A stretch of 64,000 nt of DNA from the NCBI RefSeq assembly GCF_019649055.1, contig NW_026570371.1:124001-188000 (forward strand), in the 5' to 3' direction. This DNA comes from Paramacrobiotus metropolitanus (lineage: Eukaryota; Tardigrada; Eutardigrada; Parachela; Macrobiotidae). Below are positions 1 to 13,364 of this stretch, piece by piece. Position 1 is the first letter of the stretch, and each line of letters opens with the position of its first letter. Made by a program: the position numbers and the translations under genes. The notes beneath the pieces were generated by a model that saw only the letters and a list, made by a program, of their open reading frames with translations, did no database searches and was not told the origin of the DNA.

Positions 1-58
1 CGCTCAGTTTTGAGATATCAGATCTAACTTACAAGCGGCTATCCGGTTACTACACGAC

Positions 59-1174
59 ATGGGCAGTGGATACGTTTGGTTTCCGGTTACGAATGAGCCA
101 ATGTACAACCGGCGCTTGGCTGGATTTATGGCATTGTCACAGTTAACCCTGGGGCTATCCATCCTTGTTGTTTTGATTATCACAGCAGGTAAGTACGTAC
201 CGCAATTCTCAAATTCCGTCGTTATAGTATTTTGTAGTACAGTAGTTGTGTACTGACCATAAAGGCACGTCCCGTTTGTCCTAATGCTGAAGTAAACATA
301 GAGCCAGTAACAGCTAGTCAGGTACATATTGGAGGCTTTCCGGACAACTTAGAAATGACTATTATCAACTCGGTTTTTTACCTTTTTTCATTTGCTTTAT
401 TCGGCACCACTCAGTATACACCAGATAAGCCTGCGCTTATAAATTTCAAGAAAAGCGGACAAAGAATCGAGTCATAGTAAGTCGAAATTGATGAATTGAC
501 CATCTTTTTTATGTACTGCAGCAATGGGTGAAGATAATGAATCGAACGTTCTGGAAGGGTTTGCCCTGTTAACCGGTTGGACGCTGTTTCTTGCTCTCGT
601 CGGAATCGTTGGCTACATCCGATCGTGCATTGTACAGATGGCGCATAGCCGTCTGGACACCGTCCAATCAGAGCGCTGGAAGAAGTACTTTCGCGGCTGG
701 ACATGGGCGTTGATAATCACTTTGTTTGTCAGCATCGGCAGTGTCATTCACAGCGGTATGGCTATGGAGGGCAGCGTAGACGGATACGGTTCCCTCGCTG
801 GTCCAGCGGGTATGGGCTGTGGAATGCTGATGGCGATTATGGATGTCGTCGTGCTGATTACACAGCTCTTTGTGCATGAGAAAGGATCTGGGGCGTTTGC
901 CAAACAAGAGCGTGAGCCGCCTGTACAACCCGGGGTGACACCGGGTGGTTACAGCGCACCCGCGTCTGCCCCGGAACACGAGATGACCGCTTTCACGCCA
1001 AGCAATCGCTTGCCACAATTGCCGTATCCTGCCGCTTCACTGCCGTATCCCCGAGAAGCCGCACCGTCCACTACCTTTATGGTTTATGAACCGAGAAATA
1101 TGCTAACGACTGTGACCGAAAAAAGCGATTCTGATTTTCCGCCAACTTATGAAGAAGTCAATAAAAAATATTAA
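59..1174 (+). CDS. Four-pass membrane protein with PPxY cytoplasmic tail
   Basis: Two exons are visible, 59-188 and 522-1174, joined in phase 1 across a GTAAGT...GCAG intron and giving about 260 residues. Hydrophobic segments lie at roughly residues 21-43, 57-77, 103-124 and 140-161, so the protein should cross the membrane four times with both ends inside. The last 100 residues are Pro/Ser/Thr-rich and polar, with a PPTY motif near residues 250-253, the kind of site bound by WW domains of Nedd4-family ubiquitin ligases. The fold resembles MARVEL or tetraspan-type proteins, but I recognise no family-defining residue. The ATG at 59 is the first in the frame; the frame is open back to position 14 with an AG at 20-21, so an upstream exon outside the window is possible and the start is uncertain. 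Confidence 0.7.
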
Positions 1175-1811
1175 TTACCGATATTTTTACGTGTAAAGCG
1201 CTGGATCTCTTTGTCAAAGTGTATTTTCTCCTCTGATGTCACTCAAACGCGATTTCCTGAAAAAGGTTTCCTTTTGCGCCTGCTTTCAGTAATATGTTAG
1301 TAGATGCATAACGGGACCCCCAAAAAACGATGCACAAAAATTTTGTTCTTATGTATTTTATGGCTGTTTTATTCAGTTGCAACTTGCAGTTGTCGCCATT
1401 TGCTCAAATCACCGTATTGCACGTTAGTGTTTGTACGGTACTGTCTGTCGGTACATATCTGAATTCTTAAACAAGTGGTGCAGTTTAACGCTGCTTATCA
1501 AACCGCTGATATTTTATTGTTAATTACAAATGTCATCGCGATAAGATAATAAGAACAAAAGGCGTACACTAAATAATTTTCCCATAACAAATAGTACTCT
1601 TACTCTGTCGGGAAACTGCGCCTGTTGAACGGTAGTTGATTGGAGTCGCTGTTGAGTGACGGGTAAGAACGCACGCGGAGCGATCACGAGTACAGAACTG
1701 CTGCCTTACTATTTTGCATAAGACACGTTTTTGGAAAATCAACTATCGTTTTTCAACCCGGAATACGAGTACAGACATTAAGTTTGAGATTACAGGCGAC
1801 CCGCAGTGAAA
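1175..1811. other. Intergenic, no gene seen
   Basis: AT-rich spacer between the four-pass membrane protein and the astacin gene. No open frame with coding character. It should hold the astacin promoter. Two near matches to the recurrent GTACGAGTA-type motif described in the findings lie at about 1687 and 1764. Confidence 0.6.
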
Positions 1812-3710
<1,899 letters not shown>

Positions 3711-4577
3711 TAGAGGAACGTATAATTACGTTGGTACACAAAAACAAAGAGAAACCAACGATGTTTTAACAAGTGAATAAGTAAAATGTAATGGTTCCGA
3801 AAAATGTTGCAGTATTACGGTATAATTACTGTATCGAATACCGGCAAACAATGAATACAGAACGGAGATTATTAAACTGGCTGCATTGAAAACTTACAAG
3901 CATAATTATAATGAATACTCCTATTATCATCTCATACTGAACGCTTACCGGATAAGCAATCTAAGAAATCTTCAATGTAACGAGCTACACAAATTCATAC
4001 CGCGACTTTATCGTATTAACAACAAAATTTCCTGAATTCTCAAAACATTTATTTCTTAAAGATCTACACTGTAGGGTAGCGGAATCGGCTCCCGGAAATC
4101 CTTCTACTAGCTGTAGTTGTACCCTTACAATTATATGAGAGTCCTGCATGCTTAAATCTTCATGTGCTTCAGTACTTATTCTTTCAAGACTCGCTCCAGC
4201 TTGTGTTCGCATTTTGCTTCACAAATAATGACCGCTTACTTTAATTTATTTGCATCGAGCGCAGCGAAATGCTGCAGTTAAGCCTTCGTTAAGAGCATAA
4301 AATGTGTCTGACCATTTTCCAGTGGTTTTGGAGCTCGCGTCCGTTCAATGATGTGTTCCCTGCTGAGCAACCAACACTTGCAAACATTTCTTGTAGGCTT
4401 CTCAATCCAAAACACCTAACGGGCGGCCACCTCGGGGGAGGCGGCCAAGTGGCAGGCGGTTTAAGAGTTAGAAGCGCCACCTGGTGTTTGTATAATTGAT
4501 TGGATGTTGGTTAATGAAGAAGAATGGTTAATGAAGTTGGAAGTATGGTTGTGCGTAGGACTCTGATAGAGACGCAG
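3711..4577. other. Intergenic, no gene seen
   Basis: Downstream flank of the astacin gene. The short open frames on both strands (for example minus 3985-4212) show no splice sites, domains or family resemblance. A GC-rich patch at about 4401-4465 is built of GGCGG/GGCCA-type words with no feature I can name. Confidence 0.55.
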
Positions 4578-4612
4578 CTCAGTTAGTTTATAACATACAT
4601 AAACTAACTGAG
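4578..4612. repeat. Perfect 13-bp inverted repeat
   Basis: Left arm CTCAGTTAGTTTA (4578-4590) and right arm TAAACTAACTGAG (4600-4612) are exact reverse complements separated by 9 bases. It abuts the first unit of the 79-bp tandem repeat, so the two probably belong to the same repetitive element. Confidence 0.85.
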
Positions 4613-4850
4613 CATATTTATAACGTACACCGGACTCTAAATCCCACCTCCTACGAGCTGGCAGTAAGTGTTGGTTGGGCGCAGTTGGGCGCATACTTAT
4701 AACACACACCTGACTCTAACTGCTACCTCCTACGAGCTGGCAGTAACTGTTGGTTGGGCGCAATTGGGCGCATATTTATAACACACACCTGACTCTAAAT
4801 ACTACGTCCTACCAGCTGGCAGTAAATGCTGGTTGGCCGCAGTTGGACGC
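4612..4850. repeat. 79-bp tandem repeat, three copies
   Basis: Units start with GCATAYTTATAA at 4612, 4691 and 4770, and a fourth start (GCATATTT) lies at 4849, giving a constant period of 79. Each unit contains CTACGAGCTGGCAGTAA and TTGGTTGGGCGCA with a few substitutions. A more degenerate related copy (GCTACCAGTAAG through GTCGCATATTTATAA) lies at about 5045-5090. No open frame runs through the repeat, so it is probably a small satellite or the inside of a transposon. Confidence 0.85.
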
Positions 4851-5437
4851 ATATTTTAAATTTACACATCTTAATTTTTAATTTTATTTTCACTTATTGT
4901 TACCACACATCAGCTGACTTTCGGTTTGTGTAATCGGTATGATTCCCGATCAGGATAGCATAATACAACTGTTCTTTTCGTTAAGGCCGTTTTGTTCTGA
5001 TGCATATTTTGTACTCGTACCATGATAATTATTAAAGGTTCTCAGCTACCAGTAAGTTGTTACTTGGACTCAGTAGGTCGCATATTTATAAAATATTATG
5101 ATCTACTCAAACTTGAAAACAAAGAAATTGCCTTATTTATTTCGTCCTTTATTTATTGGTGACTTTAAAAGTTAATTACTACAAAACCAATACAAAATAA
5201 CAAAATACTAAGATACAAACTTTTCAAGTATTAAACGAGTAATTCAACATAACTACATCACATAGATAATAATACCGCACCACCACTGTCAGATAATAAT
5301 ACCACAGATAACTATAATGCACTTAGAAAAAATGGTATAATAGCGGTAATAAATTGATGAATCGCTCAAATAACAACAATAAAAATGGAAACGATTGGTC
5401 CATCTCAAAGTAAAAGCAACGGTTCATGCTATTCCAT
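4851..5437. other. AT-rich intergenic tract
   Basis: Apart from the degenerate satellite copy near 5045-5090 and a TACTCGTAC motif at 5012-5020, I see no gene here. The sequence is AT-rich with short A and T runs. Confidence 0.5.
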
Positions 5438-6050
5438 TCATTTATTTCGTTTCTTCGGAGTTCCTGTATAAGCAAATAAATGGTAAATAAATAAATTTAG
5501 AAAAATAAATTTTAAATTAATAATTATATTTAGATTCTTACCAAAAGATCGTTTGCTGGATTCAAGCTGCAGTACGGTTGTATTGTCGTCAGTGACAACA
5601 ATATCCATAGCACTTCCTGGAATTTCGTCTATCAAAATAAAAATTCATTATTAATTTGGAATATTAATAATTAATTTATTCTCGTAAAAAAGGTTATACC
5701 TGGCTTTTTTTCTTCCATATACGTTATGCTGATTGTTTCTTTGCTCCGACCCTATATGAATATTTTATAAAAATTAAAAATTATAACTTTTGTTATTCAT
5801 AGCTGAGAAATCGTGAATCCCAATCAATCCGCTTTGATGCGCAGCAGCTGAATGTCCAAATAATTGCTGTTGAATTTGATTATATCCCACAACATCCACA
5901 ACACCACTGTCGTCAACGATTTGCAACTATAATAACAAAAGAACTTATAATATAAATTATGACCTTATGCTTCATGACTATCGTAATTACAGTTATTGGC
6001 TTGTAGACAAATGTAACTTCCGATGGTTTCGGCTCAGTCAAGAATAATAA
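5438..6050 (-). CDS. Fragmentary minus-strand gene, unrecognised, possibly decayed
   Basis: Reading the minus strand downwards there are coding-like blocks separated by splice-like signals: about 6045-5998 (contains KPSEVTFVYKPIT), about 5929-5785 (contains LQIVDDSGVVDVVGYNQIQQ), about 5752-5702 (contains ETISITYMEEKKP), about 5629-5540 (contains SAMDIVVTDDNTTVLQLES) and a last piece ending in TPKKRNK with stop at 5438. The last three blocks join in consistent phase. The join between the second and third does not, and no initiator exon is clear. The acidic and Gln-rich middle with a basic end resembles a transcription-factor tail, but I do not recognise the family. It may be a degraded gene or part of one reaching up to 8 kb. 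Confidence 0.35.
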
Positions 6051-6420
6051 TTAACCATAATTTTATTAAGATATTAACTGTCACATATTTGTTCTTTTAT
6101 CTGTTTCTAAGGTTTCTTAGGTTTCTTACTCTTTTCACACTTTCGCTTAACACCTCTTTTTTCCATCATTGTATAACTTACCCAAATTCTTGTCCCCCAC
6201 TTTCCTTTCAATACCATAAAAAACCAGCAAATAAAAATTTTTGCACAATCAAATTAAAATAAAACTCTTACCAATAATGACCATACACCTGAAATGGCAT
6301 GTATACAAAAACAACTCCAACATACAACCAAACAACCTGAACAAAAATCGGAATGAAAATCATGTTCTCCAAATTTTTCCGATTTTAATCTACAATAAAA
6401 AACATTTGTAAACCTCTAAA

Positions 6421-6785
6421 CGGAACATTGCACCCACCTGTCTCTCATAACTCCAGCTTCACTTGCCAATCTCAAAACGGATCAAAATACCCTAAAATAC
6501 TGAATGATACGGAACATTACACCCACCTGATTCTTCAAAATATTTACCAGCTTTAGTAAAATAAAAATCCCTAAATACAACAGACTTCACATCATACGGA
6601 TCGTTACACCCACCTGTTTCTTCAAAATATCTTATTCCCACACAAATAATCATTCATCCGTAACTATATTTACTCCATAATATACCCAGATTCAAACCAT
6701 AAAACCAGTCAACTTTACAGCACATTATACGCACCATATACTATACAATAAACCATACGGAACACTACATCCACCTGTTTCTTCA
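6421..6785 (-). repeat. Degenerate tandem repeat of about 87 bp with a coding-like unit
   Basis: The plus-strand word CGGAACATTACACCCACCTG and close variants recur at 6421, 6510, 6597 and 6758, spaced 89, 87 and 161 (about twice the period). On the minus strand the unit between 6600 and 6510 is open for about 30 residues and contains FRDFYFTKAGKYFEES followed by GGCNVP. Neighbouring units preserve EETGGCNVP or EETGGCSVP at the same place but have stops elsewhere. This looks like a protein repeat of about 29 residues that has largely lost its frame. I cannot match it to a named repeat family. Confidence 0.5.
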
Positions 6786-8060
6786 ATTTGATTTTATCAA
6801 CTACAATATCTGCACAACATAGCTCCATAATGCCAAATAAATTTCCAATAATGCCACTTATTCTTTCTATATTTAACCACAATATCCTTTTCCATATTTT
6901 CCGTAATATATTTTATATTTTCCTTCATATATTCCTTATTTTCCTTTTCTTACATAATATCTTTCATCATTTATTAACATAAATATTATTTCTACCACCC
7001 TATTAATCAACTCACTATACCTTAAGATAATTTCATTTTAACTTCCGCCTATCCAAATCACTCATTTCCAACTTTTTTTGACAGTCTGAAACTGAATGAT
7101 GATATAACATTTAAAAAAATCTTTCGTAAAATCAAATCAATTTCCTTTCTGAAATCGTACCGAAAGTCTTCTAAGTTCAGCGCCAATGCAAAAATGTATC
7201 TGTGTTCGTTACGAAAGGTTGTTACCAAAGGTCATTACGAAAATGTTCCTAGCTCGTTATATTTGTAGGTTAAATTATTGATAATGTTAAGTACTAAAAG
7301 TGCTACTGGTAGCACGTTAAAAATTATTTATCTTTCACACAAGCGAAAAGCTGCTGCGCTCCGGTCTGCCAATGCACACCTAGTTTTCCTACTTTATAAA
7401 CGTACTCTCAACAGCATCTAGTGCCATCTACACACCAAACATCTGAATATACAGATATACTGAATAAAATTGCAAGAAAATATTGACTAACCTCCTTAAA
7501 ACTTTCCTTTTAAACCACACTGCCATAAAGTCAAAAGCCAACCAATACTCTATTTATTCCTTAATATCTCTTAATCTATTTAACTTAAGAAACAAAATAC
7601 ATTAAAAAATTAACAATAATTAAAAAAAATTTCACTATAAACAAATATTCCTTACTTGTCACAGATCTGCCAAATTCCCTTCAAACACCTCTTCCCAGGC
7701 ACTCCAAATCACTCTCCACCTTACTACAACAACCTTTACTATCAAACTATCAAATAAGATCTTACAACACAATCCAGACAACAAACTTCTCACAACTTCC
7801 CTTAACCAACTAAATTTCCACCGCACTCCGATTTCCTTTTATATACCCACATTACACTATACTTCACAAAACCACCGATCACCAGCAAATACCTACCTCC
7901 CCATCCGATAACTTCCAATCCAAAATCATTTCGTCAGAGAACTTTAAAAGCGGCCTCATTTATATCGAAACACCCAACCCGAAAATCGTCCTTGACAGGA
8001 CACATATGGCTAAACTACTGCTTCTACAAAAAAGACTACCCTTACAAATTCTACACAACA
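6786..8060 (-). other. C-depleted minus-strand tract with coding-like scraps
   Basis: The plus strand here is strongly poor in G and the minus strand poor in C. Minus-strand stretches at about 7990-7910 (CPVKDDFRVGCFDINEAAF) and about 7735-7670 (VVRWRVIWSAWEEVF) have coding character but are interrupted. They may be upstream exons of the fragmentary gene ending at 5438. About 7020-7660 holds nothing I can interpret. Confidence 0.3.
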
Positions 8061-8492
8061 GAGCCATATGGTCTCGGGTGCTAAACACTCTCTGTCGCAG
8101 TGGCAACCCCACCGCCTGCCGGAAAATTCTTAAACGAATGATCCGAAAAGGAAGTCTGAAAGAAGATTTTTAAACGTAGCGGTACAGCAATGCGGCACAC
8201 GAGGCCAAGCATTAGCCTCGTAGGACACCATCGCCTCGCGCTGTGCGTTACTTGGCTTTTCCCTGGCCACATTGTCAATGTCAACTGCCAGGCAACCCTA
8301 GATTTCAGCCAGCGTAAGCTGTAAAGTGTAAACAGTGCAACGTGCAACGAGCAAGCTTTTGCAGCTGCTTTCCAAAATACTTTTTCCACTTCTTGTCAGC
8401 TGTTTTTCCATGACTTATTACACTTATCTTATGCATTTTTTCTATGTTATAAATTAATAATTTAAACCATAAATTATGCTACTATTAGCTTG
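8061..8492. other. Upstream flank of the F-box gene
   Basis: The base-composition skew ends here and normal composition returns. A short hairpin (ACGAGGC ... GCCTCGT) lies at about 8199-8221. A minus-strand open frame (8081-8389) has no coding features. The tract presumably contains the promoter and 5' leader of the gene starting at 8493. Confidence 0.4.
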
Positions 8493-11463
8493 ATGGGCGC
8501 GAGGGCCGTGAAGCGCTGGTGCGCGATCGACGTGTTCGACGACGAAGAGCACGGCCGCATCCGTCGCGGTATCGTGCGCGATCTGCTACCCTACCAGGGC
8601 TTCATCGTCGATTTCCACTACCCCGGCCACGATGCGGAATTCATCCCCTTCACCGCCCATATCATCTTCTCGCATACCATCTTCGCCGCCTTCCTGGGGC
8701 AGGTGCAGCGCACGGGATCCTACCACACGGGACTCCCCGTGGAATCTTTGATGCGCCTGTCCCCGACGGATCCCTGGTGCTGGTACCCCTCCACCCTGCT
8801 GGCCGGGGGGTCCCTGGCGACGTACGCCGTCGTGGACATTGAGTGTGAAGGGAAGAGCATTCGCCGCGTGCTGGAAGTGGGACGGGTGCGACGGCGCTCG
8901 CAGAAGCCTAGTCCCCCGCGGGTGACCAACAAGGGCTGTGTGGCGGAAATCCAGAAATATCGGGTGAGGCTGCCCATTAAGAGTCCCCGTGACGTGGGGG
9001 TGGCGGGGGTGGAGGAGTTTGTGGAGCTGTGGGAAGAGATGACGGATACGCGGGTGGTGACGTTGGATACGGAGAAGTGGACGCTGGAGTATCTGTCGGA
9101 AAGCTGGGATGAACTGCGGACCTCACAGATTGTAAGTGTGGCGAACTGGTGGCTGTGTTTATGTAATGCTGTTGCATGAATGTTGTAATCTGCTGTATTG
9201 TGCCTGTATAAATATTATCGGTTGTTCATATGTGTACGTATGGCTTGTATTCAGGCTGTTAATTTTATCCATTACGTAAACCGTTAAACGCACGCCTTTG
9301 TCAATTTATCGGTTTCCGAATTTTGCGGAATAATTTTATGGAATTATTTCAAAACATTATTCCGTAAAATGCGTCGTAAAACCTAAGCGGATTCGTTTAT
9401 TGGAATATCCAGTGAATATTTTGAATCATTACGATAAATAGTTTGAAACATACACATTCTAATATTACTAAGTATTTTAGAGATAGATTTGTCCTTAACT
9501 ATAGGAGTCAAGACAACTAAATTCAGTTAAATATCATTTTTTTTAAAACAGTGTCTGTAAATTCCGCTGTGTCGTTCCGCACAAAGCACATGCACAGTGT
9601 TTTTAATATGCGCAACCATTTACTAAAATACGTGATGTTCTCTCTGATGTAATACGTAATCTCTTTAATCATTTGTTGATTCGAATAACCCAATAAGTAG
9701 CCTTACTAAAATAACAGCAAAACTTCATAGTGTAGGAACAGTTTTGTTCTGCTGTTACTATTTTCCCGTTACATGCTTCTAAAGTTTTCACAATCGGTCT
9801 CAACTTCATTTGTGATTTCATTTTTGTGAACCTCTGTATTAATCAGTTAATCCTTGCAACTTTTATCAGAACATACAGTAAGCGCACTGTGTAGACGAAA
9901 GAGGGTAACCGAAGATGTTACTTTAAAAATTTTAGTATTGTACTGCTGAAGTCCTGGTTATTAGAGGTCTCTGTTTTACAGTTTACGCCGTAATCCGTAT
10001 ATTCATTCGACTCTGTATTTGTGCTTCTATTTTCTATTCTGTTTAGACGGATACTCTCCGTCGTATGAAGGCGAAATGTGCAGCCGCGGAGAATCGTTCT
10101 TCTCCACATGGATATCAGCAATCTCCCGAAGATCAACAAATGATAAGCCGGCCTCCGTCTTCTTTATCTCTCATCAGCGAAGACGACGATATCGATCCGC
10201 CCATCACGATGCTTGACATGATGAGCATGAGCGAGATCTTCTCCCATCTCAACGTCGACGAGCAGATGACCTGCCGTCGCGTCTGCCACGCCTGGAACGA
10301 CCTCCTCACCTCCCCCCATCTCTACGTCCACATCGATTTGGGAGACCCTCGGCTACACAGCCGCGCTCGGCTACCGTCCCTTAGCCACGGCCATCTTCCG
10401 GATGGTGTCGGCTTTTACGAAGTGCCTGGTGATCACCGGAGGGCGGGCGGTGCAGCGGCCCGCGTTGGATCGCGTCCTAACCGATTCCCTGTCGACCATC
10501 ATTGATCTGCTGACAATGCAGGGACTGCGTGTGCCGCTCGTGGTCCTGTCCGGGGGGCTGATGTGCGGGGCGGATCTGTTCGGGAACTGGGGGAATATCT
10601 CGTGGGATGAGACGGCGGAGGTGGAGTTGACGAGTCGGTGGGCGGAGGTGTGTCAGAAGGTGGTGCTGAATGACATGGAGATGTGGTATTCCGAGTCGAC
10701 AGCGCTGCAGGTGCCCCGGGTAATTCTGCAGCCGAAAAATAAGGTGGCCATGTTGTTGGGTTTGGATCAATGGTGTCCCGCGATGGAGGAGGCGATTGTG
10801 GGACAGTTGGAGCTGCGCCTGCAGATGGACTGGAACTCGGAAATGTATCGGGAAGCGGTTCTGCAGGTAAAAAATTATTTTTTCCTATTATTTTTTATGG
10901 GTTGTTTGTCCGCTTATCGCAATTCAGCTTTTTATTAGGTGTAAGTACTATTAATCAGTATCATACTTACTTTTTTGCTTTTTATTTCTGGACGTTTTTA
11001 AATTCAGTGTGCTTGGGTTTTTTATTTTATCTTATTGTTTATAATTTGAATACGTAATGAGCATTTGTGTAACGCTTGACTTTCTGATATTACTTTTTTG
11101 ATGCGGTTGCTAATGCATTTGTTTGTTTTCTCTCTTACAACGTAATGCAGTTATGTTATTAGAAATTGTGATGTTTTCAGTTTGTGCATAAAAACTTGTG
11201 CCACAGGTCAATAAAATACACTTACCTAATTATATTATGAGTAATGATTTTAAAATATTTACCTTTCCATGTTGGGCTGTGTGTTGCAGATAATGAGGAA
11301 AGTTCAGTTTGGAGAAACGCGATTCAGTGACGAAAACATTGCGCAACTGAGGGAGCTATCCAGCATACCTAAATTGGGATCGTTGAGGAAGATCACGATG
11401 TGGGCACTATTATCGCGCTTCTTTTCGGCACAGTTTTTTCGAGCTGGTTTCGGATGGCTTTAG
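8493..11463 (+). CDS. F-box protein with unusual N-terminal domain
   Basis: Exon 1 (8493-9131) encodes 213 residues beginning MGARAVKRWCAIDVFDD; its GRIRRGIVRDLLPYQGFIVDF section looks like a small beta-barrel (Tudor-like) module, but that is a guess. It ends at GTAAGT in phase 0. Exon 2 (10047-10866) also starts in phase 0, and an acidic linker is followed by an F-box: MLDMMSMSEIFSHLNVDEQ ... CRRVCHAWNDLL. F-box proteins recruit substrates to SCF (Skp1-Cullin) ubiquitin ligases. Exon 3 (11290-11463) ends in a hydrophobic tail and TAG. Around 10338-10345 the frame slips by one base: the F-box frame runs out just as the frame of the rest of exon 2 begins, with no room for an intron. This is either a one-base insertion in the genome or a sequencing error. 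The 915-nt intron 1 holds nothing visible, so two separate genes cannot be fully excluded. Confidence 0.65.
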
Positions 11464-12219
11464 TTGCGTGATGGGCGCTTCGGAATGAGTGTATTACCGT
11501 AAGTAATTGCTGTTTTTATTAGCCGATCCGTTTTGAATTCGTAATTCAGGAATTTTTTATTAATAGTTTAATGGTGTGATTTGTTTGTACGTATTTTTTT
11601 ATTTCAGGGTCGATGCTTAGCCCCATTTGCTCTTGTGTTTCCTCGTTGATACACAGACAGTTCAGAGTGGATAATTTAGTGATAGTATTACTAACTGTAT
11701 TTATGGGTTTCACATTTCAGTGCTGACTACAGCTTATTGTTTTGAAGAGATTTACGTATAAGAATGATTTGTCAATTTCAGTGTCTGGTCGTTTATTCCG
11801 AGTGTTGTGATGCGAGTCTTTTGTTAGCTACTTGTAATTGTAGTCCTGGATTTTCATGTTTGTTTAATTTATGTGCAAATATAACTAACACAATACAGAC
11901 TGGAATTTCTTCTGTTTATTATTGGAATATTAGAACTGTGATGATTTTTTATGCACGTTCTTGTCTAACCCTGAATACCTTTATGTTGTACGAGTATACG
12001 GTCACTGTCCATTCTCGATGAAACGACACGACACGAGGAAACATAACTGCTACTCTATCGTTTCTGTTAGACTTCAGTCTCAAAAATTAAATTATCCTTA
12101 TGAATGTTTCTGATATTATTATGCAGTATAAACCTGAAAGTGAAAGCTGAAAGTAAAACAAGCGGCTGTTTAATATGATGAATCGGATTTGAGATACTGA
12201 AATGGCTACGCGACAGGTC
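11464..12219. other. Intergenic, no gene seen
   Basis: 3' flank of the F-box gene. It contains a GTACGAGTA motif at 11988-11996. The frame at 11764-12021 has no splice context or family resemblance. Confidence 0.5.
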
Positions 12220-12428
12220 GTCGCGGGACATTTGGTTTTTGTTTTTGTGGCAAATAGTCATATGACAGTTCGTTGCCATATACCAGTCGATAATTTTTCG
12301 ACACCCCAAGAGTCGCGCGATCAAATGTGCCACAACAAAACGGCCACAAAACGAGTTGTCTCAAAACACATTGGCCGCTGCGACGAAAAACGTGTGGCGA
12401 AATGTCCCACGACGAAATGTCCCGCGAC
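12220..12428. mobile_element. Candidate short foldback element (MITE)
   Basis: GTCGCGGGACATTT at 12220-12233 is the exact reverse complement of AAATGTCCCGCGAC at 12415-12428, and a near copy (AAATGTCCCACGAC) sits just inside the right end. The interior is AT-rich with small inverted words. I could not define a target-site duplication, so the element type is unknown. Just outside the right end, near 12480-12530, the word TTTTCAAATGCAG is repeated. Confidence 0.4.
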
Positions 12429-13364
12429 CACTTGGGCTGTCACGACTGAAATCTAGCGGTTTACACGCACGACAACCGGTGCAAATGCAGCTTTTCAAAT
12501 GCAGCTCCCGCTTTTCAAATGCAGAAACGGTTCGCCGGCGGTTGTAGTTAATTAATAGTGTACTTGAGACCTCCTAAGAAGTATCGATGACGATAAGGGA
12601 TCATTCTTGAATGTTATTATTTTACCGAGTTTTCTGCTTAGTTTATATTGCTCGTTATTCAGGCCATTATTCCTGTCGGTACGACACGTCGAAAGCAGAT
12701 AGGTAAGTATTAACTATCACAAAATGTATCGCGTTTTTTACAGACATGTTATGCGTGTTATTTTTTGTCGCCAAACGATCATCGTACGTGACCTGGATTT
12801 ACAAATTCTCCATGTTTAGAGCGGTAAACGTGTCGGTCAGGTAATTAACAAACTACAATTACTGCCCGAAAGTTAATAATAAAAAGAAATCGGTTGCCGA
12901 AATTGCACTTTTTCCTCCGTGCTCGACGTGTCTCCAGGAAATACGTTCCTATTTCCTTGTCTAATAATATTATCAACACACTGGAGAAATTCTTATGCGA
13001 TGTCATATTTACCAGCTCAAGATCGTATTTCTGATTTGCGTTATTATTACCGGTAACCCGTGCACTTTTTAACCCCACTTCCTCGTACAGGCTAATCATG
13101 CGCATTTTAATTGCAGCACCTGTGACCCCAGGTACGCATCGTCAAGGTAGATTATTCCCACTTTTCCTGCTAAACATTTCATTCGCTTTTGGTAAACGTG
13201 TGCTTGTGTTGATTTTGCGTTACATGATTACTTATATACGGGCGCATAATAAATTTTGCTTTGAAAGGTCAACTCGTCCAAGTAGTCGATGTGGCTGATT
13301 ATGTACATAAAACGCGGAAGCAGAATTGTTTATATGATTAGGAGGTATTTACTTGTGGCTGCAG
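12429..13364. other. Region expected to hold the first exons of the downstream GPCR
   Basis: The GPCR that follows lacks transmembrane segments 1 and 2, and they should lie here. Possible exon scraps are 12662-12701 (reads AIIPVGTTRRKQI, flanked by CAG and GTAAGT) and about 13150-13192 (reads FPLFLLNISFAF before GTAAAC). Neither can be joined in phase to the rest with confidence. Confidence 0.3.

Noticed and set aside
8081-8389. 102-residue minus-strand open frame
   Set aside because: No domain, signal or splice context, and composition resembles neighbouring non-coding DNA.
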